DNA of 64,000 bases from Aromatoleum toluclasticum ATCC 700605. GTDB lineage: Bacteria > Pseudomonadota > Gammaproteobacteria > Burkholderiales > Rhodocyclaceae. Where the stretch lies: NCBI RefSeq assembly GCF_000378245.1, contig NZ_KB899507.1, positions 62,001-126,000 of the forward strand. The letters run 5' to 3'. Shown here piece by piece: positions 25,284-33,414 of the stretch. The position numbers and the translations under genes are program-made. The notes beneath the pieces are model-generated. The model was not told where the DNA came from. It searched no databases and saw only the letters and a program-made list of their open reading frames with translations. Within the stretch, counting starts at the first letter, position 1. Every line of letters starts with the position of its first letter.

Positions 25284-26114
25284 ATGCAGGACACCTACCG
25301 CTTCCTGACGACCCGTATTGAAGAAAATGTCGGGATCATCACTCTCAACCGCCCCGAGAAGCTCAACGCGCTGAGCTGGGAACTGGCCGAGGAACTGGCC
25401 ACCGTCTTCTACCGCTGGCGCAACGTCGATGAAGTCCGCGCCATCGTGCTGACCGGCGCCGGCCGCGCCTTCTGCGCCGGGGGTGATATCGACTGGATCT
25501 CCGGCGACAGCGACCGGCCGATGCCGGGCACCTCCGACGTGTCGCGCCCGATTCCGCGCTCGCAGCGCAAGACGCCCGGCGGACCCTTCATGGACGCGAC
25601 CCGGCAGATGATCGCCGTCGACAAACCCATCGTCGCCGCCCTGCATGGGCACGCAGTCGGCGCCGGGCTCGCCTACGCCATGGTGTGCGACCGGCGCTTC
25701 GCGGACACGACACTCAAGATGTCGGCGATCTTCACCAACGTGGGTGTCGCACCGGACTGCGGCCTGTCGTGGTTCCTGCCGCGCGTCGTCGGCCTGCCCA
25801 CCGCGTTGATGATGGTCGAGACCGGACGCGTCTTCCGCGCCGACGATTGCAAGGCCATGGGTCTGGTCGACGAACTGGTGCCGGAAGGCGAAAGCTTCGC
25901 GGCCGCCTTCGAATATGCCAAGACCCTGGCCCAGCGCGCGAGTGTCGCCGTCGACATGGCCCGCCGCATGATCTACATGGGCCAGACCGCCACGCTCGAA
26001 CAGATGCTCGACTACGAAGGTATCGCTGGCGTCATCGTCGCCTCGTCGCTCGACGCAAAGGAAGGCACCCAGTCCTTCCTGGAGAAGCGCAAGCCCGTGT
26101 ACCACGGAATCTGA
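25284..26114 (+). CDS. Enoyl-CoA hydratase/isomerase (crotonase) family protein
   Basis: 276 residues. The crotonase fold is clear from VGIITLNRPEKLNALS, FCAGGDIDW and the oxyanion-hole region HGHAVGAGLAYAMVCD. The position of the first hydratase glutamate (Glu144 in rat enzyme) is not acidic here, while APDCG carries an aspartate at the second region, the pattern of delta-isomerases and PaaG/FadB1x-type proteins. It is therefore more likely an enoyl-CoA isomerase or another crotonase reaction than a standard hydratase. Last soluble enzyme before the exported protein gene. Confidence 0.85.
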   Translation: MQDTYRFLTTRIEENVGIITLNRPEKLNALSWELAEELATVFYRWRNVDEVRAIVLTGAGRAFCAGGDIDWISGDSDRPMPGTSDVSRPIPRSQRKTPGGPFMDATRQMIAVDKPIVAALHGHAVGAGLAYAMVCDRRFADTTLKMSAIFTNVGVAPDCGLSWFLPRVVGLPTALMMVETGRVFRADDCKAMGLVDELVPEGESFAAAFEYAKTLAQRASVAVDMARRMIYMGQTATLEQMLDYEGIAGVIVASSLDAKEGTQSFLEKRKPVYHGI

Positions 26115-26235
26115 CGCACTCGGCCGAGCGCGGCAAAGACCGCGCCGCGCCCCTCTCATCGCCAACCCCGGCAAGGAAGCGCCTGCGCACCGGCACGCAG
26201 TGGTGTGTCGGTGCGCCCCATGACATGGAGTTGAG

Positions 26236-26928
26236 ATGAGCCGATTCACCTTTGCGGCGGTCGCCGCGCTGATCGTGTCGTCCGCCGCCTTCGCCGCGGC
26301 CCCGTCCCGCGTCGACAGCACCGCCGAGCAGCTCAAGGCCCTTCAGGCAGAAGTGCGAGCGCTGAAGGACATCGAGGAAATCCGCCTGCTCAAGCACGCC
26401 TATTTCCGCGGCATCGACAGCGCCGACCTCGATCTGCTGCGCAGCATCATGCACCCCGATGTCACCGTGCATTTCATCGGCGGCGGCTACGAATGGAAGC
26501 TCGCCGGCCGCGAGCAGTACCTCGAGGCGATCGGCAACAACTTCAACAGCGAAGTCATCGCGCAGCACAACGGCCACCACCCCGAAATCCGCCTGCTCAG
26601 CCCGACCGAAGCCGAAGGCACCTGGTACCTGCACGACAACTTCTACAACCTGCGCGAGCGCCTCTACACCACCGGCACCGCCTTCTACCACGACCGTTAC
26701 GTGAAGGTTGACGGCAAGTGGCTGCTGCGCAGCACCCAATACAAGCGCCACTACGAGATCGTCGAGAAGCTCGACACGCTGCCCAACATCACCGTCGACT
26801 ACCTCGCCGAGCACGGCCGCAAGGTCGAGCGCCACTGCCACGGCGACGGCCTGTGCCGCGGCGGACAGGAGACACCGGTCAGCTCCGCGGCCGCCGGCAC
26901 GCCCACCGCCGCGTCCGCTGCGCAATAA
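26236..26928 (+). CDS. Exported SnoaL/NTF2-like protein
   Basis: 230 residues with a clear signal peptide (hydrophobic core ending AAFA, predicted cut near residue 21-22). Residues about 45-190 form a SnoaL_4/NTF2-like cone fold, the fold of steroid delta-isomerase, scytalone dehydratase and bile-acid dehydratase BaiE. A short coiled segment (TAEQLKALQAEVRALKDIEE) precedes the domain, and a His/Cys-containing, Ala/Pro-rich tail follows it. A periplasmic member of this family inside an acyl-CoA operon is unusual, because CoA esters are cytoplasmic; it would have to act on a free acid or ketone before uptake. Function not proven. Confidence 0.75.
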   Translation: MSRFTFAAVAALIVSSAAFAAAPSRVDSTAEQLKALQAEVRALKDIEEIRLLKHAYFRGIDSADLDLLRSIMHPDVTVHFIGGGYEWKLAGREQYLEAIGNNFNSEVIAQHNGHHPEIRLLSPTEAEGTWYLHDNFYNLRERLYTTGTAFYHDRYVKVDGKWLLRSTQYKRHYEIVEKLDTLPNITVDYLAEHGRKVERHCHGDGLCRGGQETPVSSAAAGTPTAASAAQ

Positions 26929-27009
26929 CCCGTCTTGGTGATGCGGGCATTGTCCCGCGCGCTTAGATTCGTCTCCACCGACTCCCCAGCCCCCACCGAG
27001 GTCCGCGCC

Positions 27010-27885
27010 ATGAAACCGGCCGCGTTCGAATACCACGCTCCCACCACGCTCGCAGAAGCGGTGGGACTCCTCGCGCGCCTTGAAGACGAAGGCTGCGACG
27101 CCAAGATCCTGGCCGGCGGCCAGAGTCTGATGCCTATGCTGGCGATGCGCGTGGCCCGTCCCGACGCCCTCGTCGACCTCGGTCGCGTGCCCGGTCTCGC
27201 CGGCATCCGCCTGCACGACGGCCACATCGCGATCGGCGCCATGGCGAGCAAACGCGCGGCCGAATTGTCCGAGCTCGTACGCGACAAGCAACCTCTCTTC
27301 CATGCCGCCACGCGTCTCGTCGGCCATCAGCAGATCCGCAATCGCGGCTCGGTGGGAGGTTCGTTCGCCCACGCCGATCCGGCCTCCGAGTACCCCGCCG
27401 TCGCACTGGTGCTCGACATGGAGATGGTGGCTACCGGCCCGGACGGAGAACGCGTGATCCCCGCCGCGGAGTTTTTCGTCACCTACATGACTACCGCACT
27501 CGAACCGGGCGAGATCCTCACCGAGCTGCGGATGCCCGTCCTGCCTGCCCGCGCCGGCTGGGCAATCCGCGAAGTCTCCCGTCGCAGCGGCGACCTCGCA
27601 CTGGCGGGCGTCGCGCTGACGCTGCGCCTCGACGCGGGCCGGTGTACCGACGTGCGCATCGCCGCGTTCGGCGTCGGCGCCACCGCCATACGCCTGACGG
27701 CGGCCGAGGACGCCCTGAACGGGGCCGCCCCGAGCGCCGACAGATTCGCCCGCGCGGGAGCCATCGCTGCCGCTTCGCTTGCCGAGCCGATGAGTTGCAT
27801 CCACGCGACCGCGGACTACCGACGCCACCTTGTCCGCACCCTGCTCGAACGCTCGCTTGCCGATGCGGCCGCGCGCGCGGGCTGA
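27010..27885 (+). CDS. Molybdenum hydroxylase medium (FAD) subunit, trimer 2
   Basis: 291 residues from the ATG at 27010; the frame extends to 26935 but has no ribosome site there. FAD motifs are ILAGGQSLMPMLAMR (about 35-49) and QQIRNRGSVGGSFAHADPASEYPA (in part, about 108-128), closer to the CoxM/carbon monoxide dehydrogenase-like group than the trimer 1 subunit. It starts the FAD-FeS-Mo set that closes the long plus-strand operon and would hand electrons to an unknown acceptor. Confidence 0.9.
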   Translation: MKPAAFEYHAPTTLAEAVGLLARLEDEGCDAKILAGGQSLMPMLAMRVARPDALVDLGRVPGLAGIRLHDGHIAIGAMASKRAAELSELVRDKQPLFHAATRLVGHQQIRNRGSVGGSFAHADPASEYPAVALVLDMEMVATGPDGERVIPAAEFFVTYMTTALEPGEILTELRMPVLPARAGWAIREVSRRSGDLALAGVALTLRLDAGRCTDVRIAAFGVGATAIRLTAAEDALNGAAPSADRFARAGAIAAASLAEPMSCIHATADYRRHLVRTLLERSLADAAARAG

Positions 27886-27914
27886 CGCACCCTCAACCCC
27901 CGCACGAGGTTCGC

Positions 27915-28409
27915 ATGAGCAACCGCAAAACCATCCGCCTCACCGTCAATGGCAGGCACTACGAGCGCGAGGTCGAAGCCCGTCTCACCCTCGCCGACTT
28001 CATCCGCCACGAGTTGCATCTGGGCGGCACCCACGTCGGCTGTGAGCACGGTATCTGTGGGGCCTGCACGATCCTCATCGACGGCAGTTCCGCGCGCGCC
28101 TGTCTGACTCTTGCCGTGCAGGCCGATGGCGCCAACATCACCACCGTCGAAGGGCTGCGCAACCGCGAAACCGGGCAACTGCATCCGATCCAGCAAGCCT
28201 TCGTCGATGCCCACGGTCTGCAGTGCGGCTTCTGCACCCCTGGCTTCATCATGACCACCCTCGAACTACTCGGCGAGAACCCCGACCCGACCGACGAGGA
28301 GATCAAGGAAGCCTTGGGCGGCAACCTGTGCCGCTGCACCGGCTACCAGAGCATCCTGGACTCGGTGCGTCTTGCCGCCAGCCGGATCAACACCGCCACT
28401 GCCGCCTGA
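27915..28409 (+). CDS. Molybdenum hydroxylase small [2Fe-2S] subunit, trimer 2
   Basis: 164 residues from the ATG at 27915 (CGAGGTT upstream). The N-terminal cluster uses Cys43, Cys48, Cys51 and Cys63 (CEHGICGAC), the C-terminal one Cys104, Cys107, Cys139 and Cys141 (CGFC, CRC). All eight ligands are present. It is a normal CoxS-type electron-transfer subunit between the Mo and FAD subunits encoded on either side. Confidence 0.93.
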   Translation: MSNRKTIRLTVNGRHYEREVEARLTLADFIRHELHLGGTHVGCEHGICGACTILIDGSSARACLTLAVQADGANITTVEGLRNRETGQLHPIQQAFVDAHGLQCGFCTPGFIMTTLELLGENPDPTDEEIKEALGGNLCRCTGYQSILDSVRLAASRINTATAA

Positions 28410-28431
28410 AGCGGCTCACGAACCTCCCCTC

Positions 28432-30840
28432 ATGGCGATCGACATCCCCACCCGCACCGATCAGCTGCCGACCAGCGCCACGCGTTTCATCGGCAAGGCC
28501 GTCAACCGCATCGAAGACCCCGCACTCGTCTCCGGCACCGTCGAGTTCATCGACAACCTGTCCCTGCCCGGGATGCTGCACTGCGCGATCCTGCGCAGCC
28601 CGCATCCGCACGCCCGCATTACCGGCATCGACGTCAGCGCTGCGCTCGCACTCCCCGGCGTCGAGGCGGTGCTGACCGGCGAGGACGTCGAGCGCTGGTG
28701 CGACCCCTGTTTCACGGCTCCGGAAGGATGGGGCAACTATTGCCTCGCTGTTGGCAAGGTCCGATTCGTCGGCGAACCGGTCGTCGCCGTCGCCGCCACC
28801 AGCCGCTACATCGCGGAAGATGCGCTCGAACTGGTCCAGGTCGAGTACGATTTGCTCGACCCCGTCTGCAATCCCGACGAGGCGATGGCGCCCGGCGCGC
28901 CCCTCGTGTTCGAGAATCGCGCCACCAACGTCATCCAGAGCCGCACCTACACTTGGGGCGAGGTTGATCGCGTTTTTGCCGAAGCCGACCGCATCGTCAG
29001 CCGGCAATTCCGCTGGAACCGCGTCGGCGCCAACCCCACCGAGACCTTCGGCTGCATCTGCCAGTGGGACCTCGCGGACAACAGCCTCACCTGTCGCGGC
29101 GCCTATCAGACCCCGCGCTTCATGGGCATCGGCCGCGCCGCCTCGCTGCGCCTGCCGGCGAACAAGGTCAAGATCATCAGCCATGCCCAAGGCGGGGGCT
29201 TCGGCGGCAAGGGCGGGCCGCGCGGCACCGACATCGCGGCATTGCTGTCGCGCAAGACCGACGGGCGCCCGGTCAAGTACATCGAAGACCGCATGGAATA
29301 CCTGCTCGCCGGTGGGGGGCAGTCCTGGGACCGTTACTACGACGCCGCGATCGCGCTGAAGGCCGACGGCACCGTGACCGGCTTCAAGGTGCGCCTCGTC
29401 GACGATCAGGGCGCGGGCGCCGAAGGCTACGGCACCATCTCGGCCGCCAAGCCGCTCGCCGCCTTCACGGGCAACTACCGCATCGAGGCAGCCTTCTACG
29501 ACCTCACCCTCGTCGCAACCAATCGCGCGCCCACCTACCCCTACCGCGGCTACGGTCCTCCGCCGCACAACCTGGTCCTCGAATCGCTGATGGACGTCGC
29601 CGCGCGCGAACTCGCGCTCGACCCGGCGGAACTGCGCCGCCGCAACTACATCGGGCCCGAGCAGTTTCCCTATACGGTCCCGAGCGGCAACGAATACGAC
29701 AGCGGCAACTACGCGGGGGTGCTCGACCGCGTCCTCGAACTCGCGGACTACAAATCGCTGCGCCAATCCCAGGCGAAGGCCCGCACCGAGGGCCGTCTGG
29801 TCGGCATCGGGGTGGTGAGCACCGTCGAACCGGGCGTGTTCGACTGGAACGCCTACGCAACAGTGGGCGTACCGGGGGTCGGCGTCCCGGAGGGCGTCAA
29901 GGTCGGCATCGATGTCTTCGGCGGCGTCACCGTCGCCGTCGGCTTCAATCTCCAGGGTCAGGGACAATTCACCGTCGCCGCCCAGGTCGTCGCCGACTAC
30001 CTCGGCGTGGAGATGAACACGGTCAAAGTCACCACCGCCTCCACCGACGTCGCCCTGCCCCACTTCGGCCAGGGCGGCAGTCGCCTCGGCGTCGCGGTGA
30101 CCGGCGCGATCCTCGGTGCCTGCGAAAAGCTCCGCGGAATTTTCTGCCGCGTCGTCGCCCATGTCATGCAGACCGACCCCGAGCAGATCGAACTCCTCAA
30201 CGGCCGCCTGCAAATGAAGGGGGCTCCGGCGCACGGCATGTCCATCGCCGAAGTAGCGGGCCTGATGCTTTCGCGCAGCGACCTTCTACCCCCCGGTGTC
30301 GAGCCCTGTCCGGAAGCGAGCTTCGTGTGGGTATCGCCGAACCGCAACCTGCCGGACGACCAGGGCCGCTGCCGCAGCTATCTCACCGCCGCCGCCGCAA
30401 CCCACGTCGTCCAGGTCGAGATCGACCGGGACACCGGGCAGGTCGCGATCCTCGGCTACTACATCGTCGACGACTGCGGCACCCGCCTCAATCCCGCTTC
30501 CGTGGAAGGCCAGCTGCAAGGCGGCGTCGCGCAAGGCGTCGGGGCCGCCCTCTACGAGGAATACGTCTACGACGCCCAATGCCAACCGCTCGTGAGCACC
30601 TTCGTCGACTACCTCGTGCCCTCGATCCATGAAGTGCCGATGACGGTAAAGGATCACCTCGTCACCCCCTCCCCGATTGCTCCGCTCGGTGCCAAGGGAT
30701 GCGGCGAAGGCGCGATCCACACCACCCCCGCCGCGCTGCTGTGCGCAATCAACGACGCCCTCGCCCCACTGGGCCTCGAATGCCGGGAAACCCCCGCCTC
30801 GCCGCGCCGGCTGTGGCAACTGCTGCACGATAAAGCCTGA
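28432..30840 (+). CDS. Molybdenum hydroxylase large subunit, trimer 2
   Basis: 802 residues from the ATG at 28432. Molybdopterin motifs are GGGFGGK (254-260) and YPYRGYGPPPHN (369-380); the catalytic glutamate is Glu759 in GCGEGA. There is no CoxL AYRCSFR active-site loop, so it is not a CO dehydrogenase. Between 370 and 480 the sequence departs from trimer 1, implying a different substrate. Since it lies among racemase, CoA-transferases and acyl-CoA dehydrogenases, its substrate may be a CoA thioester or a free acid feeding that pathway. The next gene starts 16 bases later. Confidence 0.9.
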   Translation: MAIDIPTRTDQLPTSATRFIGKAVNRIEDPALVSGTVEFIDNLSLPGMLHCAILRSPHPHARITGIDVSAALALPGVEAVLTGEDVERWCDPCFTAPEGWGNYCLAVGKVRFVGEPVVAVAATSRYIAEDALELVQVEYDLLDPVCNPDEAMAPGAPLVFENRATNVIQSRTYTWGEVDRVFAEADRIVSRQFRWNRVGANPTETFGCICQWDLADNSLTCRGAYQTPRFMGIGRAASLRLPANKVKIISHAQGGGFGGKGGPRGTDIAALLSRKTDGRPVKYIEDRMEYLLAGGGQSWDRYYDAAIALKADGTVTGFKVRLVDDQGAGAEGYGTISAAKPLAAFTGNYRIEAAFYDLTLVATNRAPTYPYRGYGPPPHNLVLESLMDVAARELALDPAELRRRNYIGPEQFPYTVPSGNEYDSGNYAGVLDRVLELADYKSLRQSQAKARTEGRLVGIGVVSTVEPGVFDWNAYATVGVPGVGVPEGVKVGIDVFGGVTVAVGFNLQGQGQFTVAAQVVADYLGVEMNTVKVTTASTDVALPHFGQGGSRLGVAVTGAILGACEKLRGIFCRVVAHVMQTDPEQIELLNGRLQMKGAPAHGMSIAEVAGLMLSRSDLLPPGVEPCPEASFVWVSPNRNLPDDQGRCRSYLTAAAATHVVQVEIDRDTGQVAILGYYIVDDCGTRLNPASVEGQLQGGVAQGVGAALYEEYVYDAQCQPLVSTFVDYLVPSIHEVPMTVKDHLVTPSPIAPLGAKGCGEGAIHTTPAALLCAINDALAPLGLECRETPASPRRLWQLLHDKA

Positions 30841-30856
30841 CAGGAAACCCTCCAGA

Positions 30857-32110
30857 ATGTCCCGACCCGACCTTAGCCAGGGCCCCCTCGCCGGCCTGCG
30901 CGTCCTCGACCTCTCGACCATGCTCGCGGGCCCCTACGCGGCGACGCTGCTCGGCGACCTCGGGGCCGACGTCATCAAGATCGAATCCCACTACGGCGAC
31001 GAAAGCCGCCACCTCGGCCCGAAGCGCGGCGAGGAGCGCGGCCCCTACCTGAGCCTCAATCGCAGCAAGCGCGACCTGGTGCTCGACCTGCAGCGCGAAG
31101 AGGCTCAGGCAATCTTCGCCCGCATCGCGGCCAGCGCCGACATCCTCGTCACCAACATCCGCGAGCCGGCCCTGTCGAAGCTCGGCCTCGACTACGAGCA
31201 GGTGAAGAAGCACAAACCGGACATCATCTGGATCCGCGTCACCGCCTTCGGCGCCGACGGCCCCTACGCCGGCCGCCCCGGCATCGACTTCCTCGCGCAA
31301 GGCTACACCGGGGTTCTCACGCTCAACGGCGACCCGCAGGGGGAGCCCGTGCGCACCGGCTTCCCCGCAGTGGACGTCATGACCTCGCTGCTTGTCAGCA
31401 ATGCGGCGCTCGCCGCCCTGCGCGCGCGCGAACTCACTGGCGAAGGCCAACGCATCGAGGTGTCGCTGCTCGACGCGCTGATGCACGCGCAGGCCAGCTC
31501 CATCGGCACCTGGCTCACCACTGGCGACCGCCCCAAGCGCACCGGCAACCGCAGCCTGTATTTCGCCCCCTCCGGCGTCTATCCGACGAAGGACGGCAAG
31601 CACGTGGTCATCACCACGCCGGGCGAAAAGTTCTTCGCCAAGGTCTGCCGCGCGCTCGGCACCGACTGGGACACCGACCCGCGCTTCCACGACATCCACG
31701 CCCGCCTCGCCAACGAAGACGAACTCGACCGCGTCATGGCCGAGCGCACGTGCCAGTTCGACCGCGCCGAACTCGTCGACAAACTCATCGCCGCCGACGT
31801 CCTCACCGCCCCGATCAACGAGGTCGAAGACGTCGTCAAGGATCCGCAGATCCTGCACAACCGCATGATCGTCCCGGTCGAGCACCCCGTGCTCGGCCGC
31901 CTCGACCTCACCGGCGTCCCGATCCGCTTCTACGGCACCCCCTGCGAAATCACCCGCCACCCGCCCATGCAGGGCGAACACACGCGCGAGATACTCGGGG
32001 AACTGGGTTATGCGAAGGGCGACGTTGACGCCCTGATCGGCGAAGGCCTGGTCGCGGACGTCGCCGACATGACCCGCCGGCGCGAAGCGCGCCGCAAACG
32101 CGTCCGATGA
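30857..32110 (+). CDS. Class III CoA-transferase
   Basis: 417 residues from the ATG at 30857; the frame continues upstream inside the large subunit and that part is rejected. Motifs: GLRVLDLSTMLAGPYAATLLGDLGADVIKIE (family N-terminus, in part), FGADGPYAGRPGIDFLAQ, catalytic aspartate in PAVDVMTSLLVSN, and GQRIEVSLLDALM. Most similar in pattern to formyl-CoA/succinyl-CoA-type transferases. The C-terminus ends in a basic RRREARRKRVR stretch. Last gene of the plus-strand operon, converging on the signalling island; no strong terminator is visible in the 56-base gap. Confidence 0.88.
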   Translation: MSRPDLSQGPLAGLRVLDLSTMLAGPYAATLLGDLGADVIKIESHYGDESRHLGPKRGEERGPYLSLNRSKRDLVLDLQREEAQAIFARIAASADILVTNIREPALSKLGLDYEQVKKHKPDIIWIRVTAFGADGPYAGRPGIDFLAQGYTGVLTLNGDPQGEPVRTGFPAVDVMTSLLVSNAALAALRARELTGEGQRIEVSLLDALMHAQASSIGTWLTTGDRPKRTGNRSLYFAPSGVYPTKDGKHVVITTPGEKFFAKVCRALGTDWDTDPRFHDIHARLANEDELDRVMAERTCQFDRAELVDKLIAADVLTAPINEVEDVVKDPQILHNRMIVPVEHPVLGRLDLTGVPIRFYGTPCEITRHPPMQGEHTREILGELGYAKGDVDALIGEGLVADVADMTRRREARRKRVR

Positions 32111-32166
32111 ACAAAGGCGAATGCACCGAATTCGCGGCGGCGGCGGGAGTGCCTGCCACCGGTCGA

Positions 32167-33414
32167 TCAGGGGCGCGCCGGCGATAGAGCTGAGGTCGGG
32201 CTCAAGCTGCCAGCACGGACACCCGCTGCCTCCCGTTTCGCCAACCAGTCTCGCAAGGCATCCGCCGCCAGCGGACGCGCCACGAAATATCCCTGGACTT
32301 CGTCGCAGCCGACGTCGGCCACGGCATTCCAGTCGGATTGCGTCTCGACGCCTTCGGCCACCACGTTCATCTCGAGCGTGGCGCCGAGGTTGGCGCTCGA
32401 CTTCAGGATCGCCCGGGCGGCTGGGTCGGCGTCTGCGCCATTGACGAAAGCGCGATCGATCTTGAGTTCGCTGAACGGCAACTGCTTGAGCACCTCCATG
32501 CTCGAAAAACCGGTGCCGAAGTCGTCGATCGACAGGCCGAACCCCATGAGGCGCAGCCGGATCAGCACTTCCAGGCTCAATCTGAGATCGGACACCAGCC
32601 GGCTTTCCGTCAATTCCAGCACGATGCCCTGCGGCGAAACGCCGGCCGCCTCCGTCATCGCCAACAGGATCTCGGGGAGATCCACGCGCAGCAGGTTGTT
32701 CATCGACAGGTTGACGCTGACTTTCAGCGAGATGCCCAGATCCAGCCAGACGCGCTGCTGGGCGACCGCCAGCCGGAACACCTCGACGGTGAACGCATCG
32801 ATCAGATGGTTCTGCTCGATCGTTTCGACGAACGCGGACGGCGGCAGCAGGCCATGCACCGCATGGCGCCAGCGGGCCAGGCATTCCGCACCCGCTACCT
32901 GGCCGGTGCGCAGGCTTACCTTGGGTTGATAATGGAGCTCGACACAGCCATTGCCGATCCCGTCGCGCAATTCCAGCACGCTCAAAGCCGGCAGGTCGGC
33001 CCGTGCGGCCCGCCGCTTACCGCCCCGACGACCGCGGGACAGTACCTCGGCCAATCGATCGAGTTCGACGGGCTTCTCCATCACGCCAAGCACGTCGAGG
33101 TCATGGGCGGCCGCGAGCCGCTCGGCCGCCTTGAGCACCCCGGCCGTAACCCCCGAGAGCAGCACCACGTCGCCGCGATACCTGCGCGCCGCGACATGGC
33201 GCAGAAATTCGATGCCGTCCATCCCAGGCATCGTGAGATCGCAGATCAGGATGTTCGGCGGGGGCAATGCGGCATCCAGCAGTTGCAGCCCCTCACGGCC
33301 ATCCGCCGCGGTGACGATGCTCGCCACGCCGAGTTCTTCCAGCATCGCCGCGGTCATGTCGCGCACGGTCGGATCGTCGTCGAGCACCAGGACTTGAAGT
33401 TCTGTCATTGTCAT
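32167..33414 (-). CDS. Response regulator with EAL c-di-GMP phosphodiesterase domain
   Basis: 415 residues: receiver domain (about 7-125) with phospho-acceptor Asp59 in [10 protein letters not shown], then an EAL domain (about 150-395). In the EAL domain the name-giving motif reads ECL, while NLSMNN, ELTES, DDFGTG, LKID and EGVET are intact, so metal and substrate ligands are mostly present and activity is likely. It would lower cyclic di-GMP when phosphorylated. Its start overlaps the stop of the hybrid kinase as ATGA, so that kinase is the probable partner. Confidence 0.9.
   Translation of the reverse strand: MTMTELQVLVLDDDPTVRDMTAAMLEELGVASIVTAADGREGLQLLDAALPPPNILICDLTMPGMDGIEFLRHVAARRYRGDVVLLSGVTAGVLKAAERLAAAHDLDVLGVMEKPVELDRLAEVLSRGRRGGKRRAARADLPALSVLELRDGIGNGCVELHYQPKVSLRTGQVAGAECLARWRHAVHGLLPPSAFVETIEQNHLIDAFTVEVFRLAVAQQRVWLDLGISLKVSVNLSMNNLLRVDLPEILLAMTEAAGVSPQGIVLELTESRLVSDLRLSLEVLIRLRLMGFGLSIDDFGTGFSSMEVLKQLPFSELKIDRAFVNGADADPAARAILKSSANLGATLEMNVVAEGVETQSDWNAVADVGCDEVQGYFVARPLAADALRDWLAKREAAGVRAGSLSPTSALSPARP

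Noticed and set aside
26128-26145. Terminator after the crotonase gene
   Set aside because: A GCGCGG/CCGCGC hairpin exists but has no T-run, and downstream genes continue on the same strand.
16396-32110. Complete sterol C/D-ring degradation cluster
   Set aside because: No IpdAB CoA-transferase pair, FadD3 ligase, KstD or Hsa dioxygenase is present; only side-chain-like and generic steps are seen.
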